A DNA stretch of 22,092 bases from an uncultured Eubacteriales bacterium (GCA_905205855.1 CAJLFL010000007.1:1-22092), one strand, 5' to 3'. Numbered from the stretch's first letter, positions 7,446 to 14,635 are shown. Numbers and translations are program-made. The notes: generated by a model not told the origin, from the sequence alone.

Positions 7446-7480
7446 AAAGGACGGTCGCTTTTGACCGTCCTTTCTTTTTT
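7446..7480 (+). terminator. Intrinsic terminator
   Basis: Arms AAAGGACGGTC (7446-7456) and GACCGTCCTTT (7463-7473) followed by TCTTTTTT. On the plus strand this is a classical terminator, 260 nt after the kinase-AraC gene. The stem could also stop the Na/Pi cotransporter transcript converging on the minus strand, but the U-tract there is short. Confidence 0.85.
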
Positions 7481-7519
7481 ATTCTTCGCTCATGCGTTAC
7501 GGGGTTTTACATTCTCCAA

Positions 7520-9286
7520 TTATACCAAAGAATATTTTTCCTTATACATATCATAATCCTGTTTGTATGTTCCGGGCATTTTTGCATGAAGCTTACGCAG
7601 ATATTCATGACGGTTGCTTACTCCGCTATTACGCTGAGCCTGTAAAATCGCCACCGCTATATTTGAGCAATGATCCGCTATACGCTCTGCATTGCTTATT
7701 ATCTCAAGATAGATTACGCCTGCCTCTACGTTACATTCCTTTGCTTTAAGGCGGCGCATATGCTCGCTTTCAAGCTGCTCCTGCAGACCGTCTATGACCT
7801 CCTCTAAAGGTTCTATTTTTTTGGTCAGAACCGGATCGCACAGAGAGAACGCCTCAAACGTCATGTCCGTTATTTCCTCTATCGCGGACAGCATAACATT
7901 TAAATCATGCTTTGCCTTATCCGTAAACGACACCTTAGCGTCCAGCATACGCTCTGTAGATTCGCGGATATTGTCGCAATAGTCGCCGATACGCTCTATA
8001 TTGGTAACCATATGGAAGTAACCCGCAACGCGCTCGCTGTCGCCCTCGCTTAGCGGAAGCTCCGATACCTGTGTAAGGTATGCGCTGAGGCGGATTTCGT
8101 ATTTATCAAGCTTGTCCTCGTTCTCTTTGCAGGCGTCGGACAGTGATGCATCCTCTGTCTTAAGCATCTTGCGGCAATACGCAACATTCTCGCGCGCTAT
8201 GCCGCACATATCAACCATTGCCTTTTTTGCATTTGAAATCGCAATAGGCGGTGTTGAGAAAAACCTTGAATCCAGCAGTCCGAAAGGATTGTCCTCAACA
8301 TTGCTTTTATCTCTGAGCGTTTTATTGGCAAGCCATATGAGCATCTTTGAAAACGGCAGAAGCAGTATGGTTGTCACCACGTTGAATACCGAATGGAAGA
8401 TTGAAATGCTTGTCGCGCTCATTGTATCCGACCAGAACGGAATACCGAACAAAAGCTGAACGGCATAAAACGCCAGCATAAACACTATTGTACCTATAAT
8501 GTTAAAATACAGATGTATCATAGCGGTACGCTTTGCGTTGCGGTTTGCACCGATGCTTGAAAGCAGCGCTGTCACACAGGTACCGATATTCTGTCCCATA
8601 ATAATCGGAAACGCCGCATTAAACGTAAGCACACCGGTAGACGCAATAGCCTGAAGCATACCAACAGACGCCGCGCTTGACTGAATTATAGCCGTAACGC
8701 CTGCGCCGATCAGAACGCCGATCATCGGATTGGAGTCTGTAGCAAACAAATTCTGAAGCATCGGAACCTCTGCAAATACAACATCCATAGACGCTGCCAT
8801 ATACTCCATACCGATAAACAATATACCGAGTCCTATTATAAACTCACCGATAACCTTTTTCTTTTTATTGCTGCAGAACATCAGAATAAATGCACCTATA
8901 ACAAGTGCAAGCGGTGCAAGCGTCGTAGGCTTTATTATATCAAGATACCATACACCGCCCGGAATATCATTAAGGCTGAGAATCCACGCCGTAATTGTCG
9001 TTCCGATATTGGCACCCATGATTATACCGACCGCCTGATTAAGATTAAGGATTCCGGCATTGACAAAACCGACCACCATAACCGTGGTAGCGGAGCTTGA
9101 CTGTGTAAGCGCCGCAACAGCCGCGCCGAGCAGTACGGATTTAACCAGATTACCGGTTACCTTTTCCATAATCTGCTGCATTTTATTTCCGGCGGCACGT
9201 TCCAAACCGGAGCTCATGGTGTTCATACCGAACAGGAACATTCCAAGTCCGCCGAAAAGCTTGATAATCTGCAATACAATGGTCAC
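7520..9286 (-). CDS. Na+/phosphate cotransporter (NptA-like) with PhoU-like C-terminal domain
   Basis: Sodium-coupled phosphate symport across the cytoplasmic membrane is the role inferred from family. About 588 residues: an N-terminal membrane part with two inverted Na_Pi_cotrans repeats, each with its hallmark pair (QSSSATT near 62-68 with GANIGTT near 91-97; QSSAAS near 202-207 with GQNIGT near 231-236), then a cytosolic helical PhoU-like part from about 350 to 560. The frame extends to a TTG at 9295, but that codon directly abuts GAGGGGAG; the GTG at 9286 is better spaced (about 9 nt), so I use it. Its own promoter lies at 9351-9379. No other phosphate genes are near. Confidence 0.92.
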   Translation of the reverse strand: MTIVLQIIKLFGGLGMFLFGMNTMSSGLERAAGNKMQQIMEKVTGNLVKSVLLGAAVAALTQSSSATTVMVVGFVNAGILNLNQAVGIIMGANIGTTITAWILSLNDIPGGVWYLDIIKPTTLAPLALVIGAFILMFCSNKKKKVIGEFIIGLGILFIGMEYMAASMDVVFAEVPMLQNLFATDSNPMIGVLIGAGVTAIIQSSAASVGMLQAIASTGVLTFNAAFPIIMGQNIGTCVTALLSSIGANRNAKRTAMIHLYFNIIGTIVFMLAFYAVQLLFGIPFWSDTMSATSISIFHSVFNVVTTILLLPFSKMLIWLANKTLRDKSNVEDNPFGLLDSRFFSTPPIAISNAKKAMVDMCGIARENVAYCRKMLKTEDASLSDACKENEDKLDKYEIRLSAYLTQVSELPLSEGDSERVAGYFHMVTNIERIGDYCDNIRESTERMLDAKVSFTDKAKHDLNVMLSAIEEITDMTFEAFSLCDPVLTKKIEPLEEVIDGLQEQLESEHMRRLKAKECNVEAGVIYLEIISNAERIADHCSNIAVAILQAQRNSGVSNRHEYLRKLHAKMPGTYKQDYDMYKEKYSLV

Positions 9287-9350
9287 AAAATACAACTCCC
9301 CTCAAAGGAAATAAAAATAGTAGAATTTTACGGCAAATTTCACCTTTTAA

Positions 9351-9379
9351 ATCATACAACAAAATCGCCTGAAAATCAA
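9351..9379 (-). promoter_or_regulatory. Putative promoter of the Na/Pi cotransporter
   Basis: Minus-strand TTGATT (9374-9379), 17-nt spacer, TATGAT (9351-9356). The start would be near 9344, giving a leader of roughly 57 nt. It sits in the 108-nt gap behind argH, where no terminator hairpin is apparent, so read-through from argH is also possible. Confidence 0.6.
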
Positions 9380-9394
9380 TAGAATTCTGTAAAA

Positions 9395-10768
9395 TTATTT
9401 GTTTTCTTCTTTTTTGTACTCAGCGATTACGGCTTTTACGGTTTCCATAGCCGGTCCGCCGATAAGCTTTCTCTGATTTACACAAGTTTCAAGCGATATT
9501 GCATCGTATATGTCATCTTCAATCAAAGGCGAAAACGTTTTCATTTCCTCCATGGACAGCGCGTCTATGACGGTGTCATTTTCTATACAATATGCCACCA
9601 TTCTGCCGACAACGCCGTGCGCGTCACGGAACGGAAGACCGTGCTTTACCAAATAATCCGCAACGTCCGTGGCATTGGTAAAGCCTCCCTTTGCGCCATT
9701 TAACATTCTGTCGCGGCGGACAGTCATGGTATCAAGCATTCTGCCGAAAACCGGCAGACACATCTTAACCGTGTCCACTGCGTCAAAAATCTGTTCCTTA
9801 TCTTCCTGCATATCCTTATTGTAGGCAAGGGGCAAACCCTTCATCATGGTAAGAAGTCCCATAAGCGAGCCGTAAACACGTCCGCTCTTTCCTCTTACCA
9901 GCTCCGCAACGTCAGGATTCTTCTTTTGCGGCATTATGCTTGAGCCTGTGCTGTATGCGTCATCAAGCTCTATAAAACCGAACTCGTTTGAGCTCCAGAG
10001 GATAATTTCCTCAGAAAAACGGCTGAGATGTGTCATTATCATTGACAGGTCAAAGGCAAGCTCACATACAAAGTCGCGGTCGGATACGCCGTCAAGGCTG
10101 TTTTGCGTAACGCCGTCAAAGCCAAGCTGCTCCGCAACAAATTCCCTGTCCAGGGGATATGTCGTGCCGGCAAGCGCACCGCTGCCGAGGGGCATAACAT
10201 TTATTCTGCCGCGGCAGTCATTAAGCCGCTCTCCGTCACGGCGGAACATCTCATAATACGCCATAATGTGATGCGCCAGTGTAATGGGCTGTGCCTTTTG
10301 CAGATGGGTATATCCCGGCATAATGGTGTCAATATTGCGTTCTGCAATGCCGAGCAGAATACCGCGCAGTTCTTTGAGCATTGCGGAAATCTCGTCCGCT
10401 TCATGGCGCAGATACATACGCACGTCAAGTGCAACCTGGTCGTTGCGGCTACGTCCGGTATGCAGCTTTTTGCCTGCGTCGCCTATTCTGGAAATCAAAA
10501 TCGTTTCGATATTCATATGAATATCCTCGGCGTCAATTTCAAATTCCACATTGCCATTTTCAATATCTTCTTTAATCTCGCCGAGAGTTTTTATTATCAG
10601 CTCTGAATCCTCTTTGGGGATTATGCCCTGCTTGCCAAGCATTTTTGCATGTGCAATGCTGCCGGCTATGTCCTGGGCATACATGCGCGCGTCAAAGCGT
10701 ATTGACGAGTTAAAATCATCCACCGCTTTATCTGTCTGTTTGGAGAATCTACCTCCCCATAGTTTCAT
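9395..10768 (-). CDS. argH: Argininosuccinate lyase
   Basis: Cleaves argininosuccinate to arginine and fumarate, the last step of arginine synthesis, in the cytosol. The 457 residues fit the usual ~460. Visible family motifs: MKLWGGRF at the start, HTGRSRNDQ (103-111), GYTHLQKAQP carrying the conserved His near 155, and the fumarase/aspartase superfamily signature GSSIMPQKKNPD (about 275-286) carrying the loop serine. The GTG at 10777 overlaps the Shine-Dalgarno GGAGGTG, so I start at ATG 10768, 7-8 nt downstream of it. It follows argG after 76 nt, but a strong terminator lies in that gap. Confidence 0.98.
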   Translation of the reverse strand: MKLWGGRFSKQTDKAVDDFNSSIRFDARMYAQDIAGSIAHAKMLGKQGIIPKEDSELIIKTLGEIKEDIENGNVEFEIDAEDIHMNIETILISRIGDAGKKLHTGRSRNDQVALDVRMYLRHEADEISAMLKELRGILLGIAERNIDTIMPGYTHLQKAQPITLAHHIMAYYEMFRRDGERLNDCRGRINVMPLGSGALAGTTYPLDREFVAEQLGFDGVTQNSLDGVSDRDFVCELAFDLSMIMTHLSRFSEEIILWSSNEFGFIELDDAYSTGSSIMPQKKNPDVAELVRGKSGRVYGSLMGLLTMMKGLPLAYNKDMQEDKEQIFDAVDTVKMCLPVFGRMLDTMTVRRDRMLNGAKGGFTNATDVADYLVKHGLPFRDAHGVVGRMVAYCIENDTVIDALSMEEMKTFSPLIEDDIYDAISLETCVNQRKLIGGPAMETVKAVIAEYKKEENK

Positions 10769-10793
10769 AAATGCCACCTCCGTTTATTACTAT

Positions 10794-10820
10794 AAAAAAG
10801 GCGGCGTTTTTTACGCCGCC
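10794..10820 (-). terminator. Intrinsic terminator between argG and argH
   Basis: Minus-strand stem GGCGGCGT (10820-10813) and ACGCCGCC (10807-10800) with an A-rich loop, followed by six T (10799-10794). A textbook terminator located after the argG stop and before the argH ribosome binding site. Confidence 0.9.
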
Positions 10821-10844
10821 TGAATATGTGCCAAAAAGTATGTT

Positions 10845-12065
10845 CTATTTATCAGCTTTATTAGCCTTCTTCATCATTGCTCTGACCTTGAGGGGCAGAC
10901 CGAACAGGTTGATAAAGCCCTCCGCATCCTTGTGGCTGTAAAGCTCATGGCTGTCACCAAAGCTTGCAATATCCTCGTTATACAGCGAATACGGTGATGT
11001 TGCTCCTGCAGGAGTAACAGCGCCCTTATACAGCTTTAAGCGAACCTCACCGGTAACGGTTTCCTCCATTGAATCAACCATTGCCGACAGAGCCTCTCTC
11101 AGCGGAGTAAACCATTTGCCGTCATATACCAGCTCTGCAAACTTGATTGCAGCCTGACGCTTGAACGCCTGTGTATCTCTGTCAAGGCAGAGATATTCAA
11201 GCTCCTGAATTGCAGCATACAAAATTGTACCGCCCGGAGTTTCATAAACGCCTCTGGACTTCATACCGACAAGACGGTCTTCAACTATATCAGCTATACC
11301 TACGCCGTTTGCGCCGCCGATAGCGTTAAGCTTTTCCACCAGCGGACGGGGATCCATCTTCTCGCCGTCGATAGACACCGGAACACCCTTTTCAAAACCG
11401 ATTTTTATATAGGTTGGCTTGTCCGGAGCCTTCTCCGGTGATACACTGAGCTTGAGCAAGCTGTCAAGCTGCGGCTCATTAGCCGGATCTTCAAGATCCA
11501 TACCCTCATGGCTGATGTGCCAGATGTTACGATCTCTGGAATACAAGTCCTTCTTTGTTACCGGAATTTTGATGCCGTGAGCCTCTGCATAGTCAACTGC
11601 GTCCTCACGTGATTTAATATCCCAGATTCTCCACGGAGCTATAATTTTGAGGTGCGGAGCCAATGCCTTAACGGTCAACTCAAAACGAACCTGATCGTTG
11701 CCCTTTCCTGTTGCGCCGTGGCAGATAGCGACAGCGCCCTCTTTCTCTGCAATCTCAACAAGACGGCGTGCGATAATAGGACGCGCATGAGAGGTTCCCA
11801 AAAGGTATTTGCCCTCATACACAGCGCCTGCCTTTAGAGTCGGGATAATATAATCCTCGACATATTCATCTCTCAAATCCTCTATGTAAACCTTGGAGGC
11901 GCCGCTGGCTTTAGCTCTTTCTTCCAGCCCGTCAGTTTCCTTTCCCTGACCTACGTCACCGCAGACAGCAATTACATCATAGTCGTAATTTTCGATCAGC
12001 CATCGGATTATAATAGAAGTATCCAGACCGCCCGAATAAGCCAATACAACCTTTTCTTTTGCCAT
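10845..12065 (-). CDS. argG: Argininosuccinate synthase
   Basis: Joins citrulline and aspartate with ATP to form argininosuccinate, the penultimate step of arginine synthesis. 406 residues, normal for the family. The N-terminal PP-loop AYSGGLDTSI (9-18) binds ATP; the TGKGNDQVRFELT stretch and the following APWR are typical ArgG substrate-site motifs. Start at ATG 12065, 8 nt after GGAGG; a TTG at 12080 is part of that ribosome binding site and is rejected. A good promoter (12109-12137) drives it, divergent from ruvC. I could not find a convincing ArgR box between promoter and start. Confidence 0.98.
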   Translation of the reverse strand: MAKEKVVLAYSGGLDTSIIIRWLIENYDYDVIAVCGDVGQGKETDGLEERAKASGASKVYIEDLRDEYVEDYIIPTLKAGAVYEGKYLLGTSHARPIIARRLVEIAEKEGAVAICHGATGKGNDQVRFELTVKALAPHLKIIAPWRIWDIKSREDAVDYAEAHGIKIPVTKKDLYSRDRNIWHISHEGMDLEDPANEPQLDSLLKLSVSPEKAPDKPTYIKIGFEKGVPVSIDGEKMDPRPLVEKLNAIGGANGVGIADIVEDRLVGMKSRGVYETPGGTILYAAIQELEYLCLDRDTQAFKRQAAIKFAELVYDGKWFTPLREALSAMVDSMEETVTGEVRLKLYKGAVTPAGATSPYSLYNEDIASFGDSHELYSHKDAEGFINLFGLPLKVRAMMKKANKADK

Positions 12066-12108
12066 TGTAAATTCCTCCAAACTGTGTTATACTCGAATTA
12101 CAATAAAT

Positions 12109-12137
12109 ATTATATAATAGGCTTTTGCTTTTTGCAA
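12109..12137 (-). promoter_or_regulatory. argG promoter
   Basis: Minus-strand TTGCAA (12132-12137), 17-nt spacer, TATAAT (12109-12114), about 36 nt of leader before argG. Its -35 box is only 5 nt from the proposed -35 box of the divergent ruvC promoter. Confidence 0.75.
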
Positions 12138-12142
12138 TAGTC

Positions 12143-12173
12143 TTTACAGAAAAAATTACATAAACTTTATAAT
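12143..12173 (+). promoter_or_regulatory. Putative ruvC promoter
   Basis: TTTACA at 12143-12148, 19-nt spacer and TATAAT at 12168-12173. The -10 box is only 16 nt before the ATG, so the leader would be very short; the ribosome binding site GGAG (12179-12182) still fits. Confidence 0.45.
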
Positions 12174-12189
12174 ATGACGGAGTAAAAAA

Positions 12190-12678
12190 ATGATTATTTT
12201 AGGCATAGATCCCGGCTATGCGATAGTCGGATACGGAATTTTGGAATATAAAGGAAATAAATTTAAGGTTTTAAGCTACGGCGCGGTCACCACCGATGCG
12301 TCAATGGATATGTTTGACAGATTTAAGGCGATTTATGATGAACTGAATAAGATTATAGAGGAATATAAGCCTGAATTTATGGCAATAGAGGAACTGTTTT
12401 TCAACAGCAACCAAAAAACCGCCATAAATGTTGCACAGGCAAGGGGAGTTATACTTCTTGCCGCAATGAACCACGGGGTACGGATTTTTGAATACACTCC
12501 GCTGCAGGTAAAACAGGCGGTTGCCGGATACGGCAGGGCGGACAAGCAGCAGGTTCAGCAGATGGTAAAGCTTTTGCTCGGGCTTGAAAAAGTGCCGAAG
12601 CCGGATGACACCGCCGACGCCCTTGCAATCGCAATATGTCACGGACATTCGTACAGACCGGTCAAATATAATATTTAA
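12190..12678 (+). CDS. ruvC: RuvC Holliday-junction endonuclease
   Basis: Resolves four-way DNA junctions during recombinational repair, normally together with the RuvAB motor. 162 residues, standard length. The four acidic catalytic residues expected for RuvC are visible: D7 in GIDPG, E67 in MAIEE, and D140 and D143 in PDDTADALAIA. GGAG lies 7 nt before the ATG. Unlike the frequent ruvC-ruvA-ruvB arrangement, no ruvA or ruvB follows; repeat DNA starts about 25 nt after the stop. Divergent from argG. Confidence 0.97.
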   Translation: MIILGIDPGYAIVGYGILEYKGNKFKVLSYGAVTTDASMDMFDRFKAIYDELNKIIEEYKPEFMAIEELFFNSNQKTAINVAQARGVILLAAMNHGVRIFEYTPLQVKQAVAGYGRADKQQVQQMVKLLLGLEKVPKPDDTADALAIAICHGHSYRPVKYNI

Positions 12679-12701
12679 TTTTAAAATATGTTAGATATTT
12701 T

Positions 12702-12786
12702 CGGGCGCCACACGGGGGCGCCCCTACGTAGTGTTGAACATTATATGTCATTTAATTTCGTAGGGGCGGCTGTGTGCATCCGCCCG
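12702..12786. repeat. Paired-hairpin repeat, locus D
   Basis: Two hairpins facing each other: GGGCGCC...GGGCGCCC (12703-12723) and GGGCGG...CCGCCC (12764-12785), both with the cctacg/cgtagg tag on the inner side. The linker gtgttgaacattatatgtc is the reverse complement, with few changes, of the linker between the last two hairpins of locus E. It lies just behind ruvC and could also stop its transcript. Confidence 0.85.
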
Positions 12787-12814
12787 CACCTGATAAGGCT
12801 GGTTTTTCTGCATA

Positions 12815-12846
12815 GAAAAATCGGAATGGAGCGAAGTCCATTCCGA
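12815..12846 (+). repeat. 32-bp direct repeat, copy 1
   Basis: Identical to 13047-13078 and in the same orientation. Contains an 8-bp stem with a 6-nt loop. Confidence 0.9.
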
Positions 12847-13046
12847 TAACAGCAATACCGCACAATAAGGATACTTGTGCCGCAGGCACTCTCGCAAAAA
12901 GGTGGTAGCGCCGTAGGTGCTTTCCTCGCAAAAGGTTGGTAATGAGCCAAAGGCGTTATGAGGGCGCTTGCAACCGAATAGCCGACGCGAATGTGACCTT
13001 TTGCGAAAAGGAGGAATGACGAAGCATATGACGATTTTTCAGATAT

Positions 13047-13078
13047 GAAAAATCGGAATGGAGCGAAGTCCATTCCGA
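13047..13078 (+). repeat. 32-bp direct repeat, copy 2
   Basis: Identical to 12815-12846. Ends 4 nt before the CCA end of tRNA-Gly(CCC), so it lies at the immediate 3' side of that tRNA gene. Confidence 0.9.
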
Positions 13079-13081
13079 CGC

Positions 13082-13155
13082 TGGAGCAGGCAACGGGAGT
13101 CGAACCCGCGACGGCGGCTTGGGAAGCCGCAGTTTTACCGCTAAACTATGCCTGC
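13082..13155 (-). tRNA. tRNA-Gly(CCC)
   Basis: Acceptor GCAGGCA pairs perfectly with TGCCTGC, anticodon stem GCGGC/GCCGC with loop TTCCCAA gives CCC, T-loop TTCGACT, CCA encoded. Its 5' end directly abuts the T-run of the terminator behind tRNA-Arg. Its 3' end is 4 nt from a 32-bp repeat copy. Confidence 0.96.
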
Positions 13156-13180
13156 AAAAACGGCTGACTCCCGTCAGCCG
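13156..13180 (-). terminator. Terminator-like hairpin between tRNA-Arg and tRNA-Gly
   Basis: Arms CGGCTGAC/GTCAGCCG (13161-13180) with a 4-nt loop; on the minus strand the stem is followed by TTTTT (13160-13156), after which tRNA-Gly begins immediately. It has the form of an intrinsic terminator placed inside a two-tRNA transcript. Confidence 0.75.
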
Positions 13181-13181
13181 C

Positions 13182-13256
13182 TGGCACCCTCTACGCGAGT
13201 CGAACGCGTGACTAGCCCTTAGGAGGGGCTTGTTATATCCACTTAACTAAGAGGGC
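13182..13256 (-). tRNA. tRNA-Arg(CCT)
   Basis: Acceptor GCCCTCT pairs with AGAGGGT (first pair G-U), anticodon stem AGCCC/GGGCT with loop CTCCTAA gives CCT, T-loop TTCGACT, CCA encoded. First gene after a near-consensus promoter. Confidence 0.96.
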
Positions 13257-13268
13257 ACAACACTAATT

Positions 13269-13297
13269 ATAATACGCCTTTACGGCGCATTTGTCAA
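13269..13297 (-). promoter_or_regulatory. Promoter of tRNA-Arg/tRNA-Gly
   Basis: Minus-strand TTGACA (13292-13297), 17-nt spacer, TATTAT (13269-13274). The parB-like stop codon TGA (13294-13296) is part of the -35 box. Confidence 0.8.
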
Positions 13298-14199
13298 GTG
13301 TTACTTTCGGACAGAGCCGCCTCCTTAGGTATGAGTATGGTGTACTCAATATAATCATCGCTTTCCTTTTTATTTGCCTTTGCCTCAATGCCGCTGCGGC
13401 GCATCATATCCACTGCCTGGCGGATTGTGTTGTTAAATATCCGCACATCCTTAAACACTCTGCCGCCGTCATGGTTTTTCCGCGCGGCGAGGCGGCTTTC
13501 CGCAGACGCTTTGAGCAGCTTGTCCACAAGTTCCTCGGTCTTTGCAACATTAAATCCGCGTTCCGCAATCAGCTTTATGGCCTTTTGCCTTTGACGGTCA
13601 TCCGGAAGTCTGAGCAGTGCTCTGGCGTGACGCTCTGTCAGATTATTCTCGGCAAGCATACGGCGCACTTTGGGTGACAGCTTTAAAATTCTTATTTTAT
13701 TTGCTATTGTCGATTGGCTTTTGCCAAGCTTGTCAGCAAGTTCCTCCTGTGTAAGACCGTGCTCGCTTATCAAAGTGCAGAACGCCTCGGCTTCCTCGAT
13801 ATAACTAAGGTTTTCTCTTTGAATATTCTCCACAAGAGCAAGAATAGCGCTGTCGGTTGTGCTTGCCGTCATAACGATTGCCGGTATGTAAGTCATGCCG
13901 AGATTTCGGCAGGCAGTAAGCCGCCGCTCTCCTGCAATCAGTTCATAATCAAACGGACCGGTCTGACGCACCGTAACAGGCTGCATCAAGCCGTATTCCA
14001 TTATAGATATTGATAAGTCCTGAAGTGCAGCCTTGTCAAAGTCACGCCGCGGCTGATGAGGATTCGGCAAAATACTCTTTATTGGTATCATTCTTGATTC
14101 TCCGCATCTTGTAAAGTTTCGGCTATGCTCCGGCTCAGCGTTTATCGGCTTGCGCTGAAGTTCTCTTACCGTTCCTTGTCTTTTGTAGTCTAATATCAT
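13294..14199 (-). CDS. ParB/Spo0J-family protein, Noc-like
   Basis: A 301-residue protein of the ParB family, whose members bind parS-like DNA sites, use CTP to slide along DNA, and act in chromosome segregation (ParB) or nucleoid occlusion (Noc). Visible: the PxxxxxPNPHQPRRDF start of the N-terminal domain (about 39-54), GERR (90-93) and ENIQREN (124-130) of the CTP-binding fold, and a helix-turn-helix around 149-172 with GKSQSTIANKIR and then ERHARALLRL, a wording I associate with Noc as well as ParB. ATG 14199 follows AGGGAGG. No parA, rsmG or other oriC-type partner is adjacent, so which paralogue it is remains open. I saw no parS or Noc-site palindrome in the window. Confidence 0.9.
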   Translation of the reverse strand: MILDYKRQGTVRELQRKPINAEPEHSRNFTRCGESRMIPIKSILPNPHQPRRDFDKAALQDLSISIMEYGLMQPVTVRQTGPFDYELIAGERRLTACRNLGMTYIPAIVMTASTTDSAILALVENIQRENLSYIEEAEAFCTLISEHGLTQEELADKLGKSQSTIANKIRILKLSPKVRRMLAENNLTERHARALLRLPDDRQRQKAIKLIAERGFNVAKTEELVDKLLKASAESRLAARKNHDGGRVFKDVRIFNNTIRQAVDMMRRSGIEAKANKKESDDYIEYTILIPKEAALSESNT

Positions 14200-14235
14200 A
14201 ATACATCCTCCCTTTGAAATTGGTAAAATTTTCTA

Positions 14236-14259
14236 TTTCTTATATTATAACATAAGAAA
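14236..14259. promoter_or_regulatory. Inverted repeat over the parB-like promoter
   Basis: Perfect 8-bp arms TTTCTTAT (14236-14243) and ATAAGAAA (14252-14259) around an 8-nt centre that contains the -10 box. A position suited to a repressor site, possibly autoregulation; A/T richness makes a chance palindrome possible. Confidence 0.45.
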
Positions 14260-14271
14260 ATAAAAATGCAA
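14244..14271 (-). promoter_or_regulatory. Promoter of the parB-like gene
   Basis: Minus-strand TTGCAT (14266-14271), 16-nt spacer, TATAAT (14244-14249) with a TGT extension directly before it (extended -10). The leader would be about 37 nt. Confidence 0.7.
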
Positions 14272-14330
14272 AATATTTCCATCGTTCGATTATGACATAA
14301 ATCGACCATTGGCAAAGGACAAATTTTTTT

Positions 14331-14414
14331 CGGGCAGATAATATCTGCCCCTACGGATGGCATATACATTTTGTGCTGTGCAATATCGTAGGGGCAACCC
14401 CGTGTGGTTGCCCG
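14331..14414. repeat. Paired-hairpin repeat, locus C
   Basis: Hairpin GGGCAGAT/ATCTGCCC (14332-14350) and hairpin GGGCAACC/GGTTGCCC (14392-14413), again tagged cctacg/cgtagg on the inner side, with a linker (catatacattttgtgctgtg) homologous to that of loci A and B. With the promoter at 14244-14271 and the hairpins at 14462-14494 and 14603-14635 this accounts for the gene-free interval 14200-14709; I see nothing else there. Confidence 0.85.
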
Positions 14415-14461
14415 CTGTTATTGCAATATCATGTGCGGCAAAAACTTTTGTCTTGCGTAAC

Positions 14462-14494
14462 AAAAAATCTGCGGAGCTTTCCCGCAGATTTTTT
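14462..14494. terminator. Bidirectional terminator-like hairpin
   Basis: Arms of 13 bp (14462-14474 and 14482-14494) whose outer six pairs are A/T, giving a T-run on either strand. It lies between the oxidoreductase 3' end and the parB-like promoter, so it probably acts as a second stop for the minus-strand operon. Confidence 0.7.
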
Positions 14495-14602
14495 GAAGAA
14501 TAAGGAAAAGTGAAAACGCAGGAAACCGGCTGTTCCAAGCCGCCGAACAACAGCCTAATCAATTACAGCCTAACTATTCTTTCCTGCCGTATTGTGCAAA
14601 AG

Positions 14603-14635
14603 AAAAAACGTGTCTGCCAATATTGGCAAACACGT
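14603..14635 (-). terminator. Terminator of the SDR-AraC-oxidoreductase operon
   Basis: Minus-strand stem from ACGTGT to ACACGT (14635-14608) containing one T-G wobble and a nearly continuous TGCCAATATTGGCA centre, followed by six T (14608-14603). About 75 nt after the oxidoreductase stop. Confidence 0.85.

Larger units (their letters stand above)
12801..13078. repeat. Multi-hairpin block bounded by exact 32-bp direct repeats
   Basis: An identical 32-bp sequence occurs at 12815-12846 and 13047-13078; each copy contains the stem GGAATGGA/TCCATTCC around GCGAAG and is preceded by a second A/T stem ending in GAAAAATC. Between them lie at least two more small stems (GTGCC/GGCAC at 12877-12889, AGCGCC/GGTGCT near 12907-12921) and three imperfect units of about 35 nt starting with a gcRAAAAGG-like core (near 12892, 12926, 13011). 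A minus-strand frame spans the block but has no ribosome binding site or family match I recognise. It is probably a composite intergenic repeat or structured RNA. Confidence 0.65.

Noticed and set aside
7213..7464. Frames across loci B, C and E that translate to similar peptides (AYERRNGQPHG, NHTGLPLRY)
   Set aside because: The peptide similarity only reflects the shared DNA repeat; there are no start signals and the reading frame is not conserved between loci.
12066..12108. ArgR operator in the argG leader
   Set aside because: A/T-rich partial palindromes exist, but none matches the 18-bp ARG-box pattern well enough.
12741..13073. Minus-strand frame of 110 codons across the repeat block
   Set aside because: It consists of repeat sequence with internal hairpins, has no ribosome binding site, and crosses locus D.
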